Source of the DNA: Candidatus Staskawiczbacteria bacterium RIFOXYD1_FULL_32_13 | GTDB taxonomy: Bacteria; Patescibacteriota; Minisyncoccia; Minisyncoccales; Staskawiczbacteraceae | Length of the DNA: 23,640 nucleotides | Reading direction: 5' to 3' | Assembly (NCBI GenBank): GCA_001820485.1 | Contig: MHPU01000008.1 | Span: 28,641-52,280 of the forward strand | Shown here: positions 1 to 8,619 of the stretch, in pieces | Numbering within the stretch: position 1 is the first letter of the stretch | How the letters are laid out: every line of letters begins with the position of its first letter | Notes under the pieces: model-generated | The model's database searches: none | Told to the model about the DNA's origin: nothing | Seen by the model: the letters and a program-made list of their open reading frames with translations, nothing else | Translations under genes and position numbers: made by a program

Positions 1-1158
1 TTCTGCAATTTGAACAACATCAAGCATTGTTTGACTTGAAATTCTTAATTTTGGCAATTTATCTAAATTTAAAACAGAATTTCTGTCTATTACATTTTGA
101 ACCAAAACTCCACCATGAGGTTCAATCAAACTATAATCAAAAATTGAATTTAAATATTTTATATTTTTTTCTTTTTGATATTTTGCAACTTCGTTAATAA
201 CCCCTTTAATCATTCTAACGCATTCTACAGGATGTTTGCCAATAGCAGTTTCAGCGGCCAACACCAAACCCGAAGCTCCTGAAAGCAATGTATTGGTAAT
301 ATCATTAATTTCGGCTCTAGTTGGCTGAAAATTTTCCATCATTGTTTCTAATAAATTTGTAGCCACATAAACTGGTTTTTTTATTTTTTTAACTGTATCT
401 AAAATATATTTTTGAGCAAGACCAATTTTCTGCAGGGACACATCCCTAGACAAATCACCCCTATCAATTAAAATAGCATCAGATACTTTACAAATTTCTT
501 CTAAATTATTCATTCCTTTCTTACTTTCTATTTTGCTTATTACAAAAATTGGATATTTAAAAATTTTCCTCAATTTATCCACATCTTCTTTTTTAGAGGC
601 AAATGACAATGCCACGCAATCAACCTTTTTTTTCTTTGCCATTTTGAAAATCTTTAAATCTTTTTTGGTAAAAGCAGATATATCAATTTGCCTATCTAAA
701 TTTACCCCTTTATTAGACCCCACCACTCCTCCGCTTAAAATCATTGCTCTTACTTCTTTTCCGACTATTTTAATTACCTGAATAATCACATTATTAAAAT
801 CTAAATATAAAACATCTCCTTCCTTTAAAAATTTTGATGGCTCTATCGGATATAAAGGAATATTATATTCATCTCCCAAAATATTTTCCGAAACAAAATT
901 TACAACACTATTGCTTTGAACAAGAATTTTTCCACCTTTCATTTTGCCCGTCCTTATTTGAGCACCTTCTGAATCTACACAAATTGTTTTATTAGTTCCT
1001 TGCTTTAATCTATTATAAAAATCTAAAAAATCCTCAACTTTTGTATGAGATAAGTTTATTCTAAAAATATCAACTCCCGCAGAATCAAGCCTTTGTAAAA
1101 TTAATTTATCAATAGAAGCGGGTCCTATTGTCGCCAAAATTTTAACACTTTTTCCCAT
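1..1158 (-). CDS. Pyruvate kinase-like protein running into an ATP-sulfurylase-like domain (3' end outside window)
   Basis: The frame is open from ATG at 1158 to the window edge (386 codons; C-terminus missing). Residues 1-330 read as the pyruvate kinase barrel plus B domain: ATIGPAS near the N-terminus, RINLSHT, DSEGAQIRTG, the catalytic-lysine region ISKIE, RGDL, ATNLLETM, PTRAEINDI and AAETAIGKHPVE. The residues the family uses for Mg/PEP binding and catalysis (R and N of RINLSH, K and E of SKIE, D of RGDL, T of ATN) appear conserved. The usual pyruvate kinase C-terminal domain does not follow. Residues 343-386 instead begin SLIEPHGGVLV and end LDVVQIAE, matching the N-terminal PUA-like domain of ATP sulfurylase (PHGG.LV ... 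L.D...IA). It is the last visible gene of the glycan operon, 5 bp after the glycosyltransferase. The kinase-fold call is firm; the fusion is an inference from about 44 residues. A glycan-related role is inferred from context only. Confidence 0.85.
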   Translation of the reverse strand, partial: MGKSVKILATIGPASIDKLILQRLDSAGVDIFRINLSHTKVEDFLDFYNRLKQGTNKTICVDSEGAQIRTGKMKGGKILVQSNSVVNFVSENILGDEYNIPLYPIEPSKFLKEGDVLYLDFNNVIIQVIKIVGKEVRAMILSGGVVGSNKGVNLDRQIDISAFTKKDLKIFKMAKKKKVDCVALSFASKKEDVDKLRKIFKYPIFVISKIESKKGMNNLEEICKVSDAILIDRGDLSRDVSLQKIGLAQKYILDTVKKIKKPVYVATNLLETMMENFQPTRAEINDITNTLLSGASGLVLAAETAIGKHPVECVRMIKGVINEVAKYQKEKNIKYLNSIFDYSLIEPHGGVLVQNVIDRNSVLNLDKLPKLRISSQTMLDVVQIAE

Positions 1159-1163
1159 ATTTT

Positions 1164-2144
1164 TTAATCTAACCAATTTTCTTTTAATACTAATTTTTTC
1201 CAATCAGAGTTTATTATTAATTTAAAATCATATTTTATCCTTCTTATATAATAAAAAATAAACGCCCATCTTATTCTCCATTTTGAATTTCCAGTAATAA
1301 AGTTTATCAGCAAAAATAGTAAACAATAAGGCATTCTTAAAATATAATATAATATTTTAACATAAAGTTGAAAATTATTGTATTTTTTAGCCTGATAAGC
1401 AGTGTAAGAATCAACCGCTCCCTGGTTTGCAAGACGCTTGTTAATATATTTTTGTATTAATCTTTCTTTTGGTATTATATGATAAATTATTGATTTTGGC
1501 AAGAATACAAATTTTAACTTCAACTTTTTGATTTTAATATTTAGCCCGAGTTCTCCATTACCAATCCAAAGACCTGCCGTATTTTCAGGATTAAAACCAC
1601 CAGCTCTAACAAAAACATTCTTTAAAATTGCATAATGGCAACTAAACACACCCATAGATTCATAAGAAATAATTTCTTTTTTTTCTCTAGTAGGCTCAGT
1701 TAAGCTTAAAATACTATTGTAACAATTTTCTAATATCCATTTTGGAGGATTTACTTCAAAAATAGGCAAAATTAAACCCGTCACAGCTCCAATATCTTTT
1801 TCTTTATCAAAAACTTTAATTATTTCTTCTAAAAGACCACCATCAGCTTTCATATCGTCATCTGTAAAATACAAAATTTCTCCTTCTGCTATTTTTGAGG
1901 CAGTATTTCTTGCAAAATGCACTCCTTGCCTTGGTTCAAAAATATATTTTATTTTGACTCCGTTTTTATTAGCATTTATTAAATTTTCTACTATTCTTTT
2001 TGTTAAGTCACTAGAATTATTATCTACAATAATAATTTCATAGTTTTCTTTATTAAAAGACTGCAACATAAAAGATTTGATAGTTGTTTCTAAGGGCTTA
2101 CCCCTGTTGTAAGTAGGTATAATTATTGAAACTTTATAAGACAT
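1164..2144 (-). CDS. Glycosyltransferase family 2 protein
   Basis: This 326-residue protein is a GT-A fold transferase of family 2. It opens with SIIIPTYNRG, followed by the nucleotide-sugar binding IIIVDNNSSD, and has the metal-binding DXD region as YFTDDDMKAD near residue 95. VTGLILP and a later GNGELGLNIK segment fit the acceptor half. Hydrophobic stretches near the C-terminus (ILYYILRMPYCLLFLLINFI) suggest membrane association. It would transfer a sugar from a nucleotide donor to a lipid-linked glycan at the cytoplasmic face. It lies 2 bp after the radical SAM gene and 5 bp before the pyruvate kinase-like gene, so co-transcription is near certain. Sugar and linkage cannot be read from sequence. 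Confidence 0.9.
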   Translation of the reverse strand: MSYKVSIIIPTYNRGKPLETTIKSFMLQSFNKENYEIIIVDNNSSDLTKRIVENLINANKNGVKIKYIFEPRQGVHFARNTASKIAEGEILYFTDDDMKADGGLLEEIIKVFDKEKDIGAVTGLILPIFEVNPPKWILENCYNSILSLTEPTREKKEIISYESMGVFSCHYAILKNVFVRAGGFNPENTAGLWIGNGELGLNIKIKKLKLKFVFLPKSIIYHIIPKERLIQKYINKRLANQGAVDSYTAYQAKKYNNFQLYVKILYYILRMPYCLLFLLINFITGNSKWRIRWAFIFYYIRRIKYDFKLIINSDWKKLVLKENWLD

Positions 2145-2146
2145 AA

Positions 2147-3610
2147 TTATAATAAAATAATTTTTATTTTTAGTAAAAAAACTTTAAAAGTATCTAAAAA
2201 ATAAAATAAAAATATTTTCGCTGTTTGTTTTTTAAACAATTCTACTATAAAAATCGGTTTTTTAGATATTGTTTTTATAATTTCTATTATGTCTTTTCTT
2301 CTGGTTTTCTGTTTGTTAGATATATTGGCAAATTTATGCAATACTTTAAGCTGATTCTCAGTTAATATACCATTAGTCATAGCAACCTCTCTACCGCTAT
2401 ACAAGCTTGGATCAAATTGATTAGTTATCAATTTTTTATCTTCTGCCCATTTTGCCAAAGGAGTACCAACATAAGGCGTAGCTATTGTGAACTCGTTAAA
2501 ACTTGTATTTAAAGATAAAGAAAAGTTGATTAAATCAATTGTTGATTCTATTGTTTCGCATGGAAGACCTATAATATAAAACCCCGAAGTCTTTATTCCT
2601 ATTTTTTCGCAATGATTTAAAATAATATCTATTTGTTTTTTTCCTATTCTTTTACGATTAACTAATTTTGCTGTTTCCTCATTTATAGTTTCTACTCCAA
2701 AACAAATTCTATTGCAACCTGCTTTTTTCATTATATCTAAAAGTTCTGAGTCTAATAAATCTAATCTTGTTTCACATTGCCATGTAATATTTATCTTATT
2801 ATTAATAAGTTGATTACAAATATCTACTGTTCTTTGTCTATTAATTGTAAACTCTGGATCTCTAAATCTCACAAAATCAACTTTAAAAACAAAAAGTAAT
2901 TTTCGCAATTCCTCTATTATATTTTCAACACTTCTAGTTCTCCAGACAGATCCTTGATAAACGGGATATGGACAATATCCACAGTTATAAGGACATCCCC
3001 TGCTCGCAAGACATGTAAGAAATGAATATTTTTTATAAGGAACTAAACTCCAATCTGGCAAAGGTAAATTATCTAAATTATGGCTAAATTCGCGCATTCC
3101 AGTATAAACAAATTTACTATTATTTTTAAAACCAATTCCCTTTATATTTTCTTTTGATAATTTATTCTTAATATCCAAAAAAGCAAATTCAACTTCCCCT
3201 GATATAAAAAAATCTATATTATGCTTGCTTAAAACTCCTATAAACTTATCAAGAAAATTAGCAAACAAACAAATTTTTATCTTTTTATTACTTTTTTTAA
3301 GCAAATCAGCAAAAAACAAATCTTTATCTATGGTTGGGACAGATGTCCTTAAAAAAATAAAGTTGTAATTTTCCTGAATAATTTTCTTAATTAATTCCTT
3401 ATGCTCAACTTTATCCAATTCATTGTCAACAACTTTGACATTATAGTCTGCTTCTTTCAGCACAGTAGCTGAAACTATAAAATCCAATATGGGCATTTTA
3501 AATTTATGAGAATAAACTTCACCAAGGCCTGCCATAGTATCTTTAACAGAAACTGATTTTTCGCCATAATCAAGATTTAAAAATAATATTCTGTCATTTA
3601 TTGTTATCAT
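2147..3610 (-). CDS. B12-binding-type radical SAM protein
   Basis: This 487-residue protein has the two-part layout of BchE/HpnJ-type enzymes. Residues about 1-170 form a Rossmann-like cobalamin-binding-type domain (ILFLNLDYG, DFIVSATVLKEADYNVKVVD, ISGEVEFAF). The radical SAM barrel begins with the cluster motif CPYNCGYC (C206, C210, C213), followed by FGVET and YIIGLPCET, which are typical later barrel strands. The canonical cobalamin-ligand DxHxxG is not evident, so cobalamin may be absent or bound base-off. The C-terminus (KIFLFYFLDTFKVFLLKIKII) is hydrophobic and may be a membrane anchor. Relatives modify lipids, tetrapyrroles or natural products. In this operon, modification of a glycan or lipid carrier is plausible but unproven. 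It starts 4 bp after the flippase stop. Confidence 0.85.
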   Translation of the reverse strand: MITINDRILFLNLDYGEKSVSVKDTMAGLGEVYSHKFKMPILDFIVSATVLKEADYNVKVVDNELDKVEHKELIKKIIQENYNFIFLRTSVPTIDKDLFFADLLKKSNKKIKICLFANFLDKFIGVLSKHNIDFFISGEVEFAFLDIKNKLSKENIKGIGFKNNSKFVYTGMREFSHNLDNLPLPDWSLVPYKKYSFLTCLASRGCPYNCGYCPYPVYQGSVWRTRSVENIIEELRKLLFVFKVDFVRFRDPEFTINRQRTVDICNQLINNKINITWQCETRLDLLDSELLDIMKKAGCNRICFGVETINEETAKLVNRKRIGKKQIDIILNHCEKIGIKTSGFYIIGLPCETIESTIDLINFSLSLNTSFNEFTIATPYVGTPLAKWAEDKKLITNQFDPSLYSGREVAMTNGILTENQLKVLHKFANISNKQKTRRKDIIEIIKTISKKPIFIVELFKKQTAKIFLFYFLDTFKVFLLKIKIILL

Positions 3611-3614
3611 AAAT

Positions 3615-5111
3615 TTATCTTTTTAAAGCTGTTATTAAAAGTTCTTTTGATTGATTAATAATAGATCTATCAAACAAATATAGAAACCCTATATAACTTA
3701 TTGCTCCAGTAAAAGTAATTATAAAAATTTTATACAAACTTGCAATGCCCTCGAAGGGACTAAACAAAACAACTAATGCGTGAGCAACAGAACCCATCAA
3801 CAAAACAGCTATAATAATTTTTGCATAACCTATTAATTGGAACGGTTGAAAGCTTATTTTTAAAACCTTTTTAACAACAATAAAATTTAAAAAAACATAA
3901 ACTGTTTCCAATCCTAATCTAGCTAAACAAAAAGTAAAAATCCCAAACGGAGCTGAAACAATATATATTGGAACGCTTATTACCACAAAAAAACCAAGTA
4001 GTTTTGAATTTATATCAGGCCTCCCAATTGCCCTCATAACGCCACTATTCGCACAGATTAACCAACTAACCGATTGGACTAGGCTCAAAATTAAAATAAC
4101 CTGAGCAATCCCCGACCATTTTTCATTAAAAACAATTGCAGAAAATGGTACAGAAATTATAGTTAATCCCATACCCATTGGCAAAGATAGAGCAGAAACT
4201 AATTTTGTGATCTTTAAAAAATATTCCCTAAGTTCTTTATCATATTTTTGCAATCTAGAAAAAGTAGAATAAAGAATTGGGATTATTGAATTAAATACTG
4301 TTCCAAAAACCAATAAAACAAATGTGGCCCCCATTTGATAAATCCCAAGCTCTTTTATATCCAGAAAATATCCAACAGCCATAGATTCTCCTTGTACAAT
4401 TAACCAAGCAAAAAACGTTTCCAACAAAATCCAACCACCAAATCCGAATAATTGTCTTGCTAATATTTTATCAAAACTCATATTCGGTCTCCACGAACTA
4501 GTGAACCAAAAAAATACCATTTGTATAAAAGACCCTGCTAAAGACCCAAGAACTATTGCCCAAACCCCAAAATTTAAAAACGCAAGAGGAATAGACACAA
4601 AACCTGGTACGAATGAAGAAATTAGTCTATTAAAAAATATTTTTTTAAAATAGAATTCTCTCTGGAAAAGAGCTATCTGAACCGAGCTCAATGATACAAA
4701 AATTATTTGTAAAGACAAAACCCTTAAAACAAATATTACTCTTGCCTCTCTAAAAATATCAGCAATTATCGGAGCTATAAAAAAAAGTGTCAAAAAAATT
4801 AAAAAAGACAAAATAAAATTCCCCCAAAAAACAACATTAGCTGATTCTTTGACATCTTTATCGCGTTGTATTAAAGCTTTTGCTAAACCAAAATCCTGAA
4901 AAAGTTTTGCTAAACTTATAAAAATTGTAGCTATAGCAATAATACCAAAATCAGAAGGAATAAGAAGTCTGGCTAAAATTAAAGTTACAATCGGAGGAAA
5001 AAGGGAAGCAATAAACTCATTTAAAAAAGACCATTTTAATGATTTAATGGCTTTATTTTTTATATTATTAGGTAAGTTTAAATTATTTTGATCTAATATT
5101 TTTTCCTTCAT
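3615..5111 (-). CDS. Wzx/MOP-superfamily polysaccharide flippase
   Basis: This 498-residue protein is strongly hydrophobic, with roughly a dozen or more predicted membrane spans spread over its length. It starts with the family pattern of a short cytoplasmic tail, then SLKWSFLNEFIASLFPPIVTLILARLLIPSDFGIIAIATIFISLAKLF in consecutive spans, followed by QDFGLAKALIQ, typical of Polysacc_synt / MOP exporters in the WzxC/TuaB group. Length is normal for the family. It would flip undecaprenyl-linked repeat units outward. It sits 22 bp after the epimerase gene and 4 bp before the radical SAM gene. Its presence together with the divergent O-antigen ligase suggests a Wzx/Wzy-type pathway rather than ABC export. 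Confidence 0.9.
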   Translation of the reverse strand: MKEKILDQNNLNLPNNIKNKAIKSLKWSFLNEFIASLFPPIVTLILARLLIPSDFGIIAIATIFISLAKLFQDFGLAKALIQRDKDVKESANVVFWGNFILSFLIFLTLFFIAPIIADIFREARVIFVLRVLSLQIIFVSLSSVQIALFQREFYFKKIFFNRLISSFVPGFVSIPLAFLNFGVWAIVLGSLAGSFIQMVFFWFTSSWRPNMSFDKILARQLFGFGGWILLETFFAWLIVQGESMAVGYFLDIKELGIYQMGATFVLLVFGTVFNSIIPILYSTFSRLQKYDKELREYFLKITKLVSALSLPMGMGLTIISVPFSAIVFNEKWSGIAQVILILSLVQSVSWLICANSGVMRAIGRPDINSKLLGFFVVISVPIYIVSAPFGIFTFCLARLGLETVYVFLNFIVVKKVLKISFQPFQLIGYAKIIIAVLLMGSVAHALVVLFSPFEGIASLYKIFIITFTGAISYIGFLYLFDRSIINQSKELLITALKR

Positions 5112-5133
5112 TAAAAAACTTACTATTATTTTA

Positions 5134-6036
5134 TTAATTTTTATACCATTTAATAGACAAACTCAAACCTTTTTTGATTTCAAAAATAGGTTTATACTCT
5201 AACATCTTTTTTGCTTTAGAAATATTTGCTACATACTTTACCACTTCTCCCGTTCTGTTTGCTCTAAGCAAAATTTTACTTTTACTTTTTAATTCTTTTT
5301 TAATTATTTTTGCAACATCAATTAATTTTTGTCCTTTTCCCGAAGCAATATTAAAGGTATTATTTTTTACCTTATCAAATTTTTCAATAGATTTTATTAT
5401 TCCATCAACACAGTCATCTATATATGTAAAATCTAATAACTTATTTTTACCAAAAATTTCTACTTTTTCTTTATTCTTCATTTTCCTTATCATCAACGGT
5501 ATAAACCTATTTGACTCATCATACATTCCATAAACATTAGAAAATCTTAAAACAATATAATTTATTTTATAACATTTTTGATAAGAATAAACTAAAACTT
5601 CGTCAGCAATCTTACTAGCTGAATATGGACTTTCACAAAACTGAATATCTACATCATTTTCTTTTGCTTTTATTTTTTTTCTATTGCCATAAGTTTCTCT
5701 TGAAGAAGAAAAAATTATTTTATCTATTTTATTTTTTTTAGCAAATTCTAAAATATTATAAGTAGTAATTATATTATCTTTTGCTAAATCTGGTTCTATA
5801 ACTAAATCATAAACTCTAGCATTGGCTGCCAAATGAATTATTAAATCTATATCACTTGGAATTTTTTCTATATCCTCTTTTTTGAGCAAATCTCCGACTA
5901 CTGTTAATTTATTTAAATTTTCGTGCCATTTATTTTCTTTTTTATCAAAACCAACAACCTCATAGTTATTTTCTAAAAGTTTTTCAAATAATCTTGTCCC
6001 AATTGTCCCAGAAGAACCTGTAATTAATATTTTCAT
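5134..6036 (-). CDS. NAD-dependent sugar epimerase/dehydratase (extended SDR)
   Basis: This 300-residue extended short-chain dehydrogenase has the NAD-binding glycine motif at the N-terminus (ITGSSGTIGTRL), DLIIHLAANARV after the fourth strand, the FSSSRETYG serine region, and the catalytic YSASK pair near residues 140-144. RFSNVYG and FTYIDDCVDG are typical of UDP-glucose 4-epimerase-like enzymes acting on nucleotide sugars. Length fits the family. The ATG overlaps the upstream HD gene stop by 4 bp (ATGA), implying translational coupling. Exact activity (4-epimerase, dehydratase or decarboxylase) cannot be fixed. A role in converting the UDP-sugar made by the neighbouring dehydrogenase is an inference from context. 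Confidence 0.88.
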   Translation of the reverse strand: MKILITGSSGTIGTRLFEKLLENNYEVVGFDKKENKWHENLNKLTVVGDLLKKEDIEKIPSDIDLIIHLAANARVYDLVIEPDLAKDNIITTYNILEFAKKNKIDKIIFSSSRETYGNRKKIKAKENDVDIQFCESPYSASKIADEVLVYSYQKCYKINYIVLRFSNVYGMYDESNRFIPLMIRKMKNKEKVEIFGKNKLLDFTYIDDCVDGIIKSIEKFDKVKNNTFNIASGKGQKLIDVAKIIKKELKSKSKILLRANRTGEVVKYVANISKAKKMLEYKPIFEIKKGLSLSIKWYKN

Positions 6037-6578
6037 TCTAATTTCTTTTCTTTATTTATTAAAACTTCATACTCCTTTATCATTGGGTGATCCCAAGTTT
6101 CTTTAAGCATTTTCAAAACTTCCTCTTCAAACCAAATTTTCTTTTCTTTGCCACGATTAAATTTTTTCCAAATTTCAGGACCCTGTTTTTTATATGCTTG
6201 CAACAAACTTTCTATATTATGAATTTTATCTGCCAATGATACTGCCTTAGATCCATCTGGACCGTTCCTTACAGTTTCAATATATTTTTTCTTTTCGTCT
6301 TCCCATATTAAAGAATTATCATTCGTAACAGCTTTTACAATTTCTAAAACTTCTTTACCAAGTTCATTTTTTAATATTTTTTCTGAAAAATTAGTATCCT
6401 CCAAAACATCATGGACTAAAGCAGCTGCAACGATTTTATCTGAAAAATTATACTTTGCTAATTTCAAAGCTACCATAAAAGGGTGAATAATGAATGGCAA
6501 TCCATCTGCTTTACGAACCTGATCTTTATGTGCAAAGACTGCTATCTTTACGGCTTTCCCAATAATATTATCATCCAT
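6033..6578 (-). CDS. Small HD-domain phosphohydrolase, SpoT/MESH1-like
   Basis: This 181-residue protein carries the HD hydrolase signature of the (p)ppGpp hydrolase branch: AHKDQVRK, GLPFIIHPF, AALVHDVLEDT (the HD and ED metal and catalytic residues) and SLADKIHNI, equivalent to the LADRLHN block of RelA/SpoT hydrolases. It lacks synthetase, TGS and ACT domains, so it would be a stand-alone hydrolase like MESH1 or small alarmone hydrolases. The substrate could be (p)ppGpp or another nucleotide. It is placed in the middle of the glycan operon, 11 bp after the UDP-glucose dehydrogenase stop and overlapping the epimerase start by 4 bp, which links it to the pathway by transcription if not by chemistry. 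Confidence 0.85.
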   Translation of the reverse strand: MDDNIIGKAVKIAVFAHKDQVRKADGLPFIIHPFMVALKLAKYNFSDKIVAAALVHDVLEDTNFSEKILKNELGKEVLEIVKAVTNDNSLIWEDEKKKYIETVRNGPDGSKAVSLADKIHNIESLLQAYKKQGPEIWKKFNRGKEKKIWFEEEVLKMLKETWDHPMIKEYEVLINKEKKLE

Positions 6579-6589
6579 AATTTTAATGC

Positions 6590-7879
6590 TTATCTTCCAA
6601 TAGAATAATATTTAAAACCTAATTTTTCCATTTTTTTTGGTTCAAAAATATTTCTTCCATCAATTATTATTGGTTTTTTTAATAATTTCTTGATTCTTTT
6701 TAAATTCATTTTATAAAACTCTTGCCATTCTGTTAAAATTATTAAAACATCGCAACCATTGGCTACATCATAAATATCTTTTGCATAATAAATTTTATCT
6801 TTAAAAATCTTTTTTGCATTTTCAATAGCAACAGGGTCAAATACTCTTACCTCTGCACCACTATCTAAAAATGAACTTATAATATCAATTGATGGTGCCT
6901 CTCTCATATCATCTGTGTCTGGCTTAAAAGACAAACCTAAAACTGCAATTTTTTTATTTTTAAATCCTAAAATTTTATCCTTAACTGTTTCAATAAAATT
7001 ATATCTTTGTTGCTTATTTATTTTTTTAACTTCTCTTAAAAGATCAAAATCATAACCAGATTTTTCTGCAACATTAATGAAGGCTGATACATCTTTTGGA
7101 AAACAACTGCCACCAAAGCCAATCCCTGCCTTCAAAAAATGCTTCCCAATTCTTTTATCCAGTCCCATAGCTAAAGCAACTTCCTCTACGTTTGCATTAT
7201 TTTTTTCGCAAATATTAGCAATTGTGTTTATAAAAGAAATTTTAGTTGCTAAAAATGCATTACAAGAATGCTTTATAATTTCAGCCGATTCAATTGAGGT
7301 AAAAATTAAAGGAGCTTTAATGGGACTATAAATGCTTCTCATAATTTTTTCTGCTTTTTTACTCTCAACTCCAATTACAATTCTATCTGGTCTTAAAAAA
7401 TCATCTATGGCAGTACCTTCTTTTAGAAATTCTGGATTAGAAACTACATCAAATTCAACTCCTTTTTTGCAAAATTTTGAAATTATTTCTTTTATTTTTT
7501 GACCAGTTTTAACTGGCATTGTGCTTTTAGAAACAATAACTTTATACTTATCTATTACTAAAGCTATTTCTTTAGAAACATTTTCAACGAACTGCAAATC
7601 TGTCTCACCATCTTCTCTTGTTGGAGTATGAACTGCAATAAAGATTATATCTGACTTTAAAACCGCATCTTTTATATCTGTTGTAAAATATAACCTCTTC
7701 TTATTTTTTGCCATTAACTTTTCTAAACCTGGCTCATAAATAGGACAAATTACTTTTTTTAATTGATCAATTTTCTCTTTATTATTATCTACACAAATAA
7801 CGCTGTGACCAATTTCAGCCAAACAAACTCCAGATGCCAATCCCACATATCCTGTTCCTATAACACAAATTTTTTTCAT
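6590..7879 (-). CDS. ugd: UDP-glucose 6-dehydrogenase
   Basis: The 429-residue protein has the full family layout. The N-terminal Rossmann domain begins CVIGTGYVGLASGVCLAEIGH and has an NAD-discriminating acidic strand end (VDNN). The middle has VSNPEFLKEGTA and the helix SAEIIKHSCNAFLATKISFIN. The catalytic block GIGFGGSCFPKD contains the nucleophilic Cys. The C-terminal UDP-binding domain has VLGLSFKPDTDDMREAPS. It oxidises UDP-glucose to UDP-glucuronate with 2 NAD+. Length is normal and all key residues are present. In the operon it would supply UDP-GlcA, or a product further changed by the epimerase downstream. It ends 11 bp before the HD gene and starts 4 bp after the short dehydrogenase stop. 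Confidence 0.95.
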   Translation of the reverse strand: MKKICVIGTGYVGLASGVCLAEIGHSVICVDNNKEKIDQLKKVICPIYEPGLEKLMAKNKKRLYFTTDIKDAVLKSDIIFIAVHTPTREDGETDLQFVENVSKEIALVIDKYKVIVSKSTMPVKTGQKIKEIISKFCKKGVEFDVVSNPEFLKEGTAIDDFLRPDRIVIGVESKKAEKIMRSIYSPIKAPLIFTSIESAEIIKHSCNAFLATKISFINTIANICEKNNANVEEVALAMGLDKRIGKHFLKAGIGFGGSCFPKDVSAFINVAEKSGYDFDLLREVKKINKQQRYNFIETVKDKILGFKNKKIAVLGLSFKPDTDDMREAPSIDIISSFLDSGAEVRVFDPVAIENAKKIFKDKIYYAKDIYDVANGCDVLIILTEWQEFYKMNLKRIKKLLKKPIIIDGRNIFEPKKMEKLGFKYYSIGR

Positions 7880-7883
7880 TTTT

Positions 7884-8612
7884 CTAAAAATTTATCTTGT
7901 TATTTTTATTAATAATTATCCTAGCAATATCAGAATCTAAAATTTTGCAATTTTGCATAACACAATGTCCACCAATTTTACCTTTCATATATTTTAAATA
8001 CGGACGCAAAACTTCATTTCTACCTAATTTTTTATAACCTTGATTATACGATATATTTGCCTCTGTATAAACTTTTTCAAAATCTACTTCATTTTTATCA
8101 CACCACTTTTTAATTTCTTTATTTAAGATTATATTCCATCCATACTGGGTTGTGTCCCAGATCTTTAAAGCCTCTGTTGTTTTAGCAGGTATGAATAATT
8201 TTGTCTTAATTCCTAAAGAAATTAAGTGCTTTTCTGCCATATTACCTGCTTTTTTATTTTCGGCTCCAATATATTTTACAAAAGTTTTAATTCCTTTATA
8301 AAGATGTGGATGCACTCCTCTTACCGGACTGTGGACTACCATACCACCAAACATTTTGGCTAATTTTTGAGTGGTTCCCGGAGCTACTGTTGTGTGTATT
8401 ATTGTTAGTTTTGGATTAGCCAACTTAATCTCTTTTTTTACTATGTCTATAAAGTTATCAAACCATGGAATGCAAATATGCAAAACTTCAACGCCCTGTA
8501 ATCCATCGTCTTTTTTTAAATCTTTTATTCTAGGATTTTTGTAAAATTGAGCCATTGAAGATCCAATTTCTCCAAATCCTAAAATTCCCACTTTTGCAGT
8601 ACTCTTTTTCAT
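7884..8612 (-). CDS. Short 6PGDH-fold (nucleotide-sugar-dehydrogenase-like) NAD-dependent dehydrogenase
   Basis: This 242-residue protein begins with a dinucleotide-binding loop GILGFGEIGSSMAQF, then jumps after a very short segment to VEVLHICIPWFDNF and TIIHTTVAPGTTQKL. That block resembles the TTV.PGTT block of UDP-glucose/UDP-ManNAc dehydrogenases. A helix with KTTEALKIWDTTQYGWNIILNKEIKKW follows, and near the C-terminus is IGGHCVMQN, resembling the catalytic GGHCIP block. The usual C-terminal UDP-binding domain is absent and the Rossmann half is shortened, so the protein is about half the length of nucleotide-sugar dehydrogenases. It may act on a small hydroxy acid or use a partner. It is not a fragment with frameshifts: the frame is clean and it fits the operon with 7-bp and 4-bp gaps. 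Confidence 0.7.
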   Translation of the reverse strand: MKKSTAKVGILGFGEIGSSMAQFYKNPRIKDLKKDDGLQGVEVLHICIPWFDNFIDIVKKEIKLANPKLTIIHTTVAPGTTQKLAKMFGGMVVHSPVRGVHPHLYKGIKTFVKYIGAENKKAGNMAEKHLISLGIKTKLFIPAKTTEALKIWDTTQYGWNIILNKEIKKWCDKNEVDFEKVYTEANISYNQGYKKLGRNEVLRPYLKYMKGKIGGHCVMQNCKILDSDIARIIINKNNKINF

Positions 8613-8619
8613 AAAAAAT

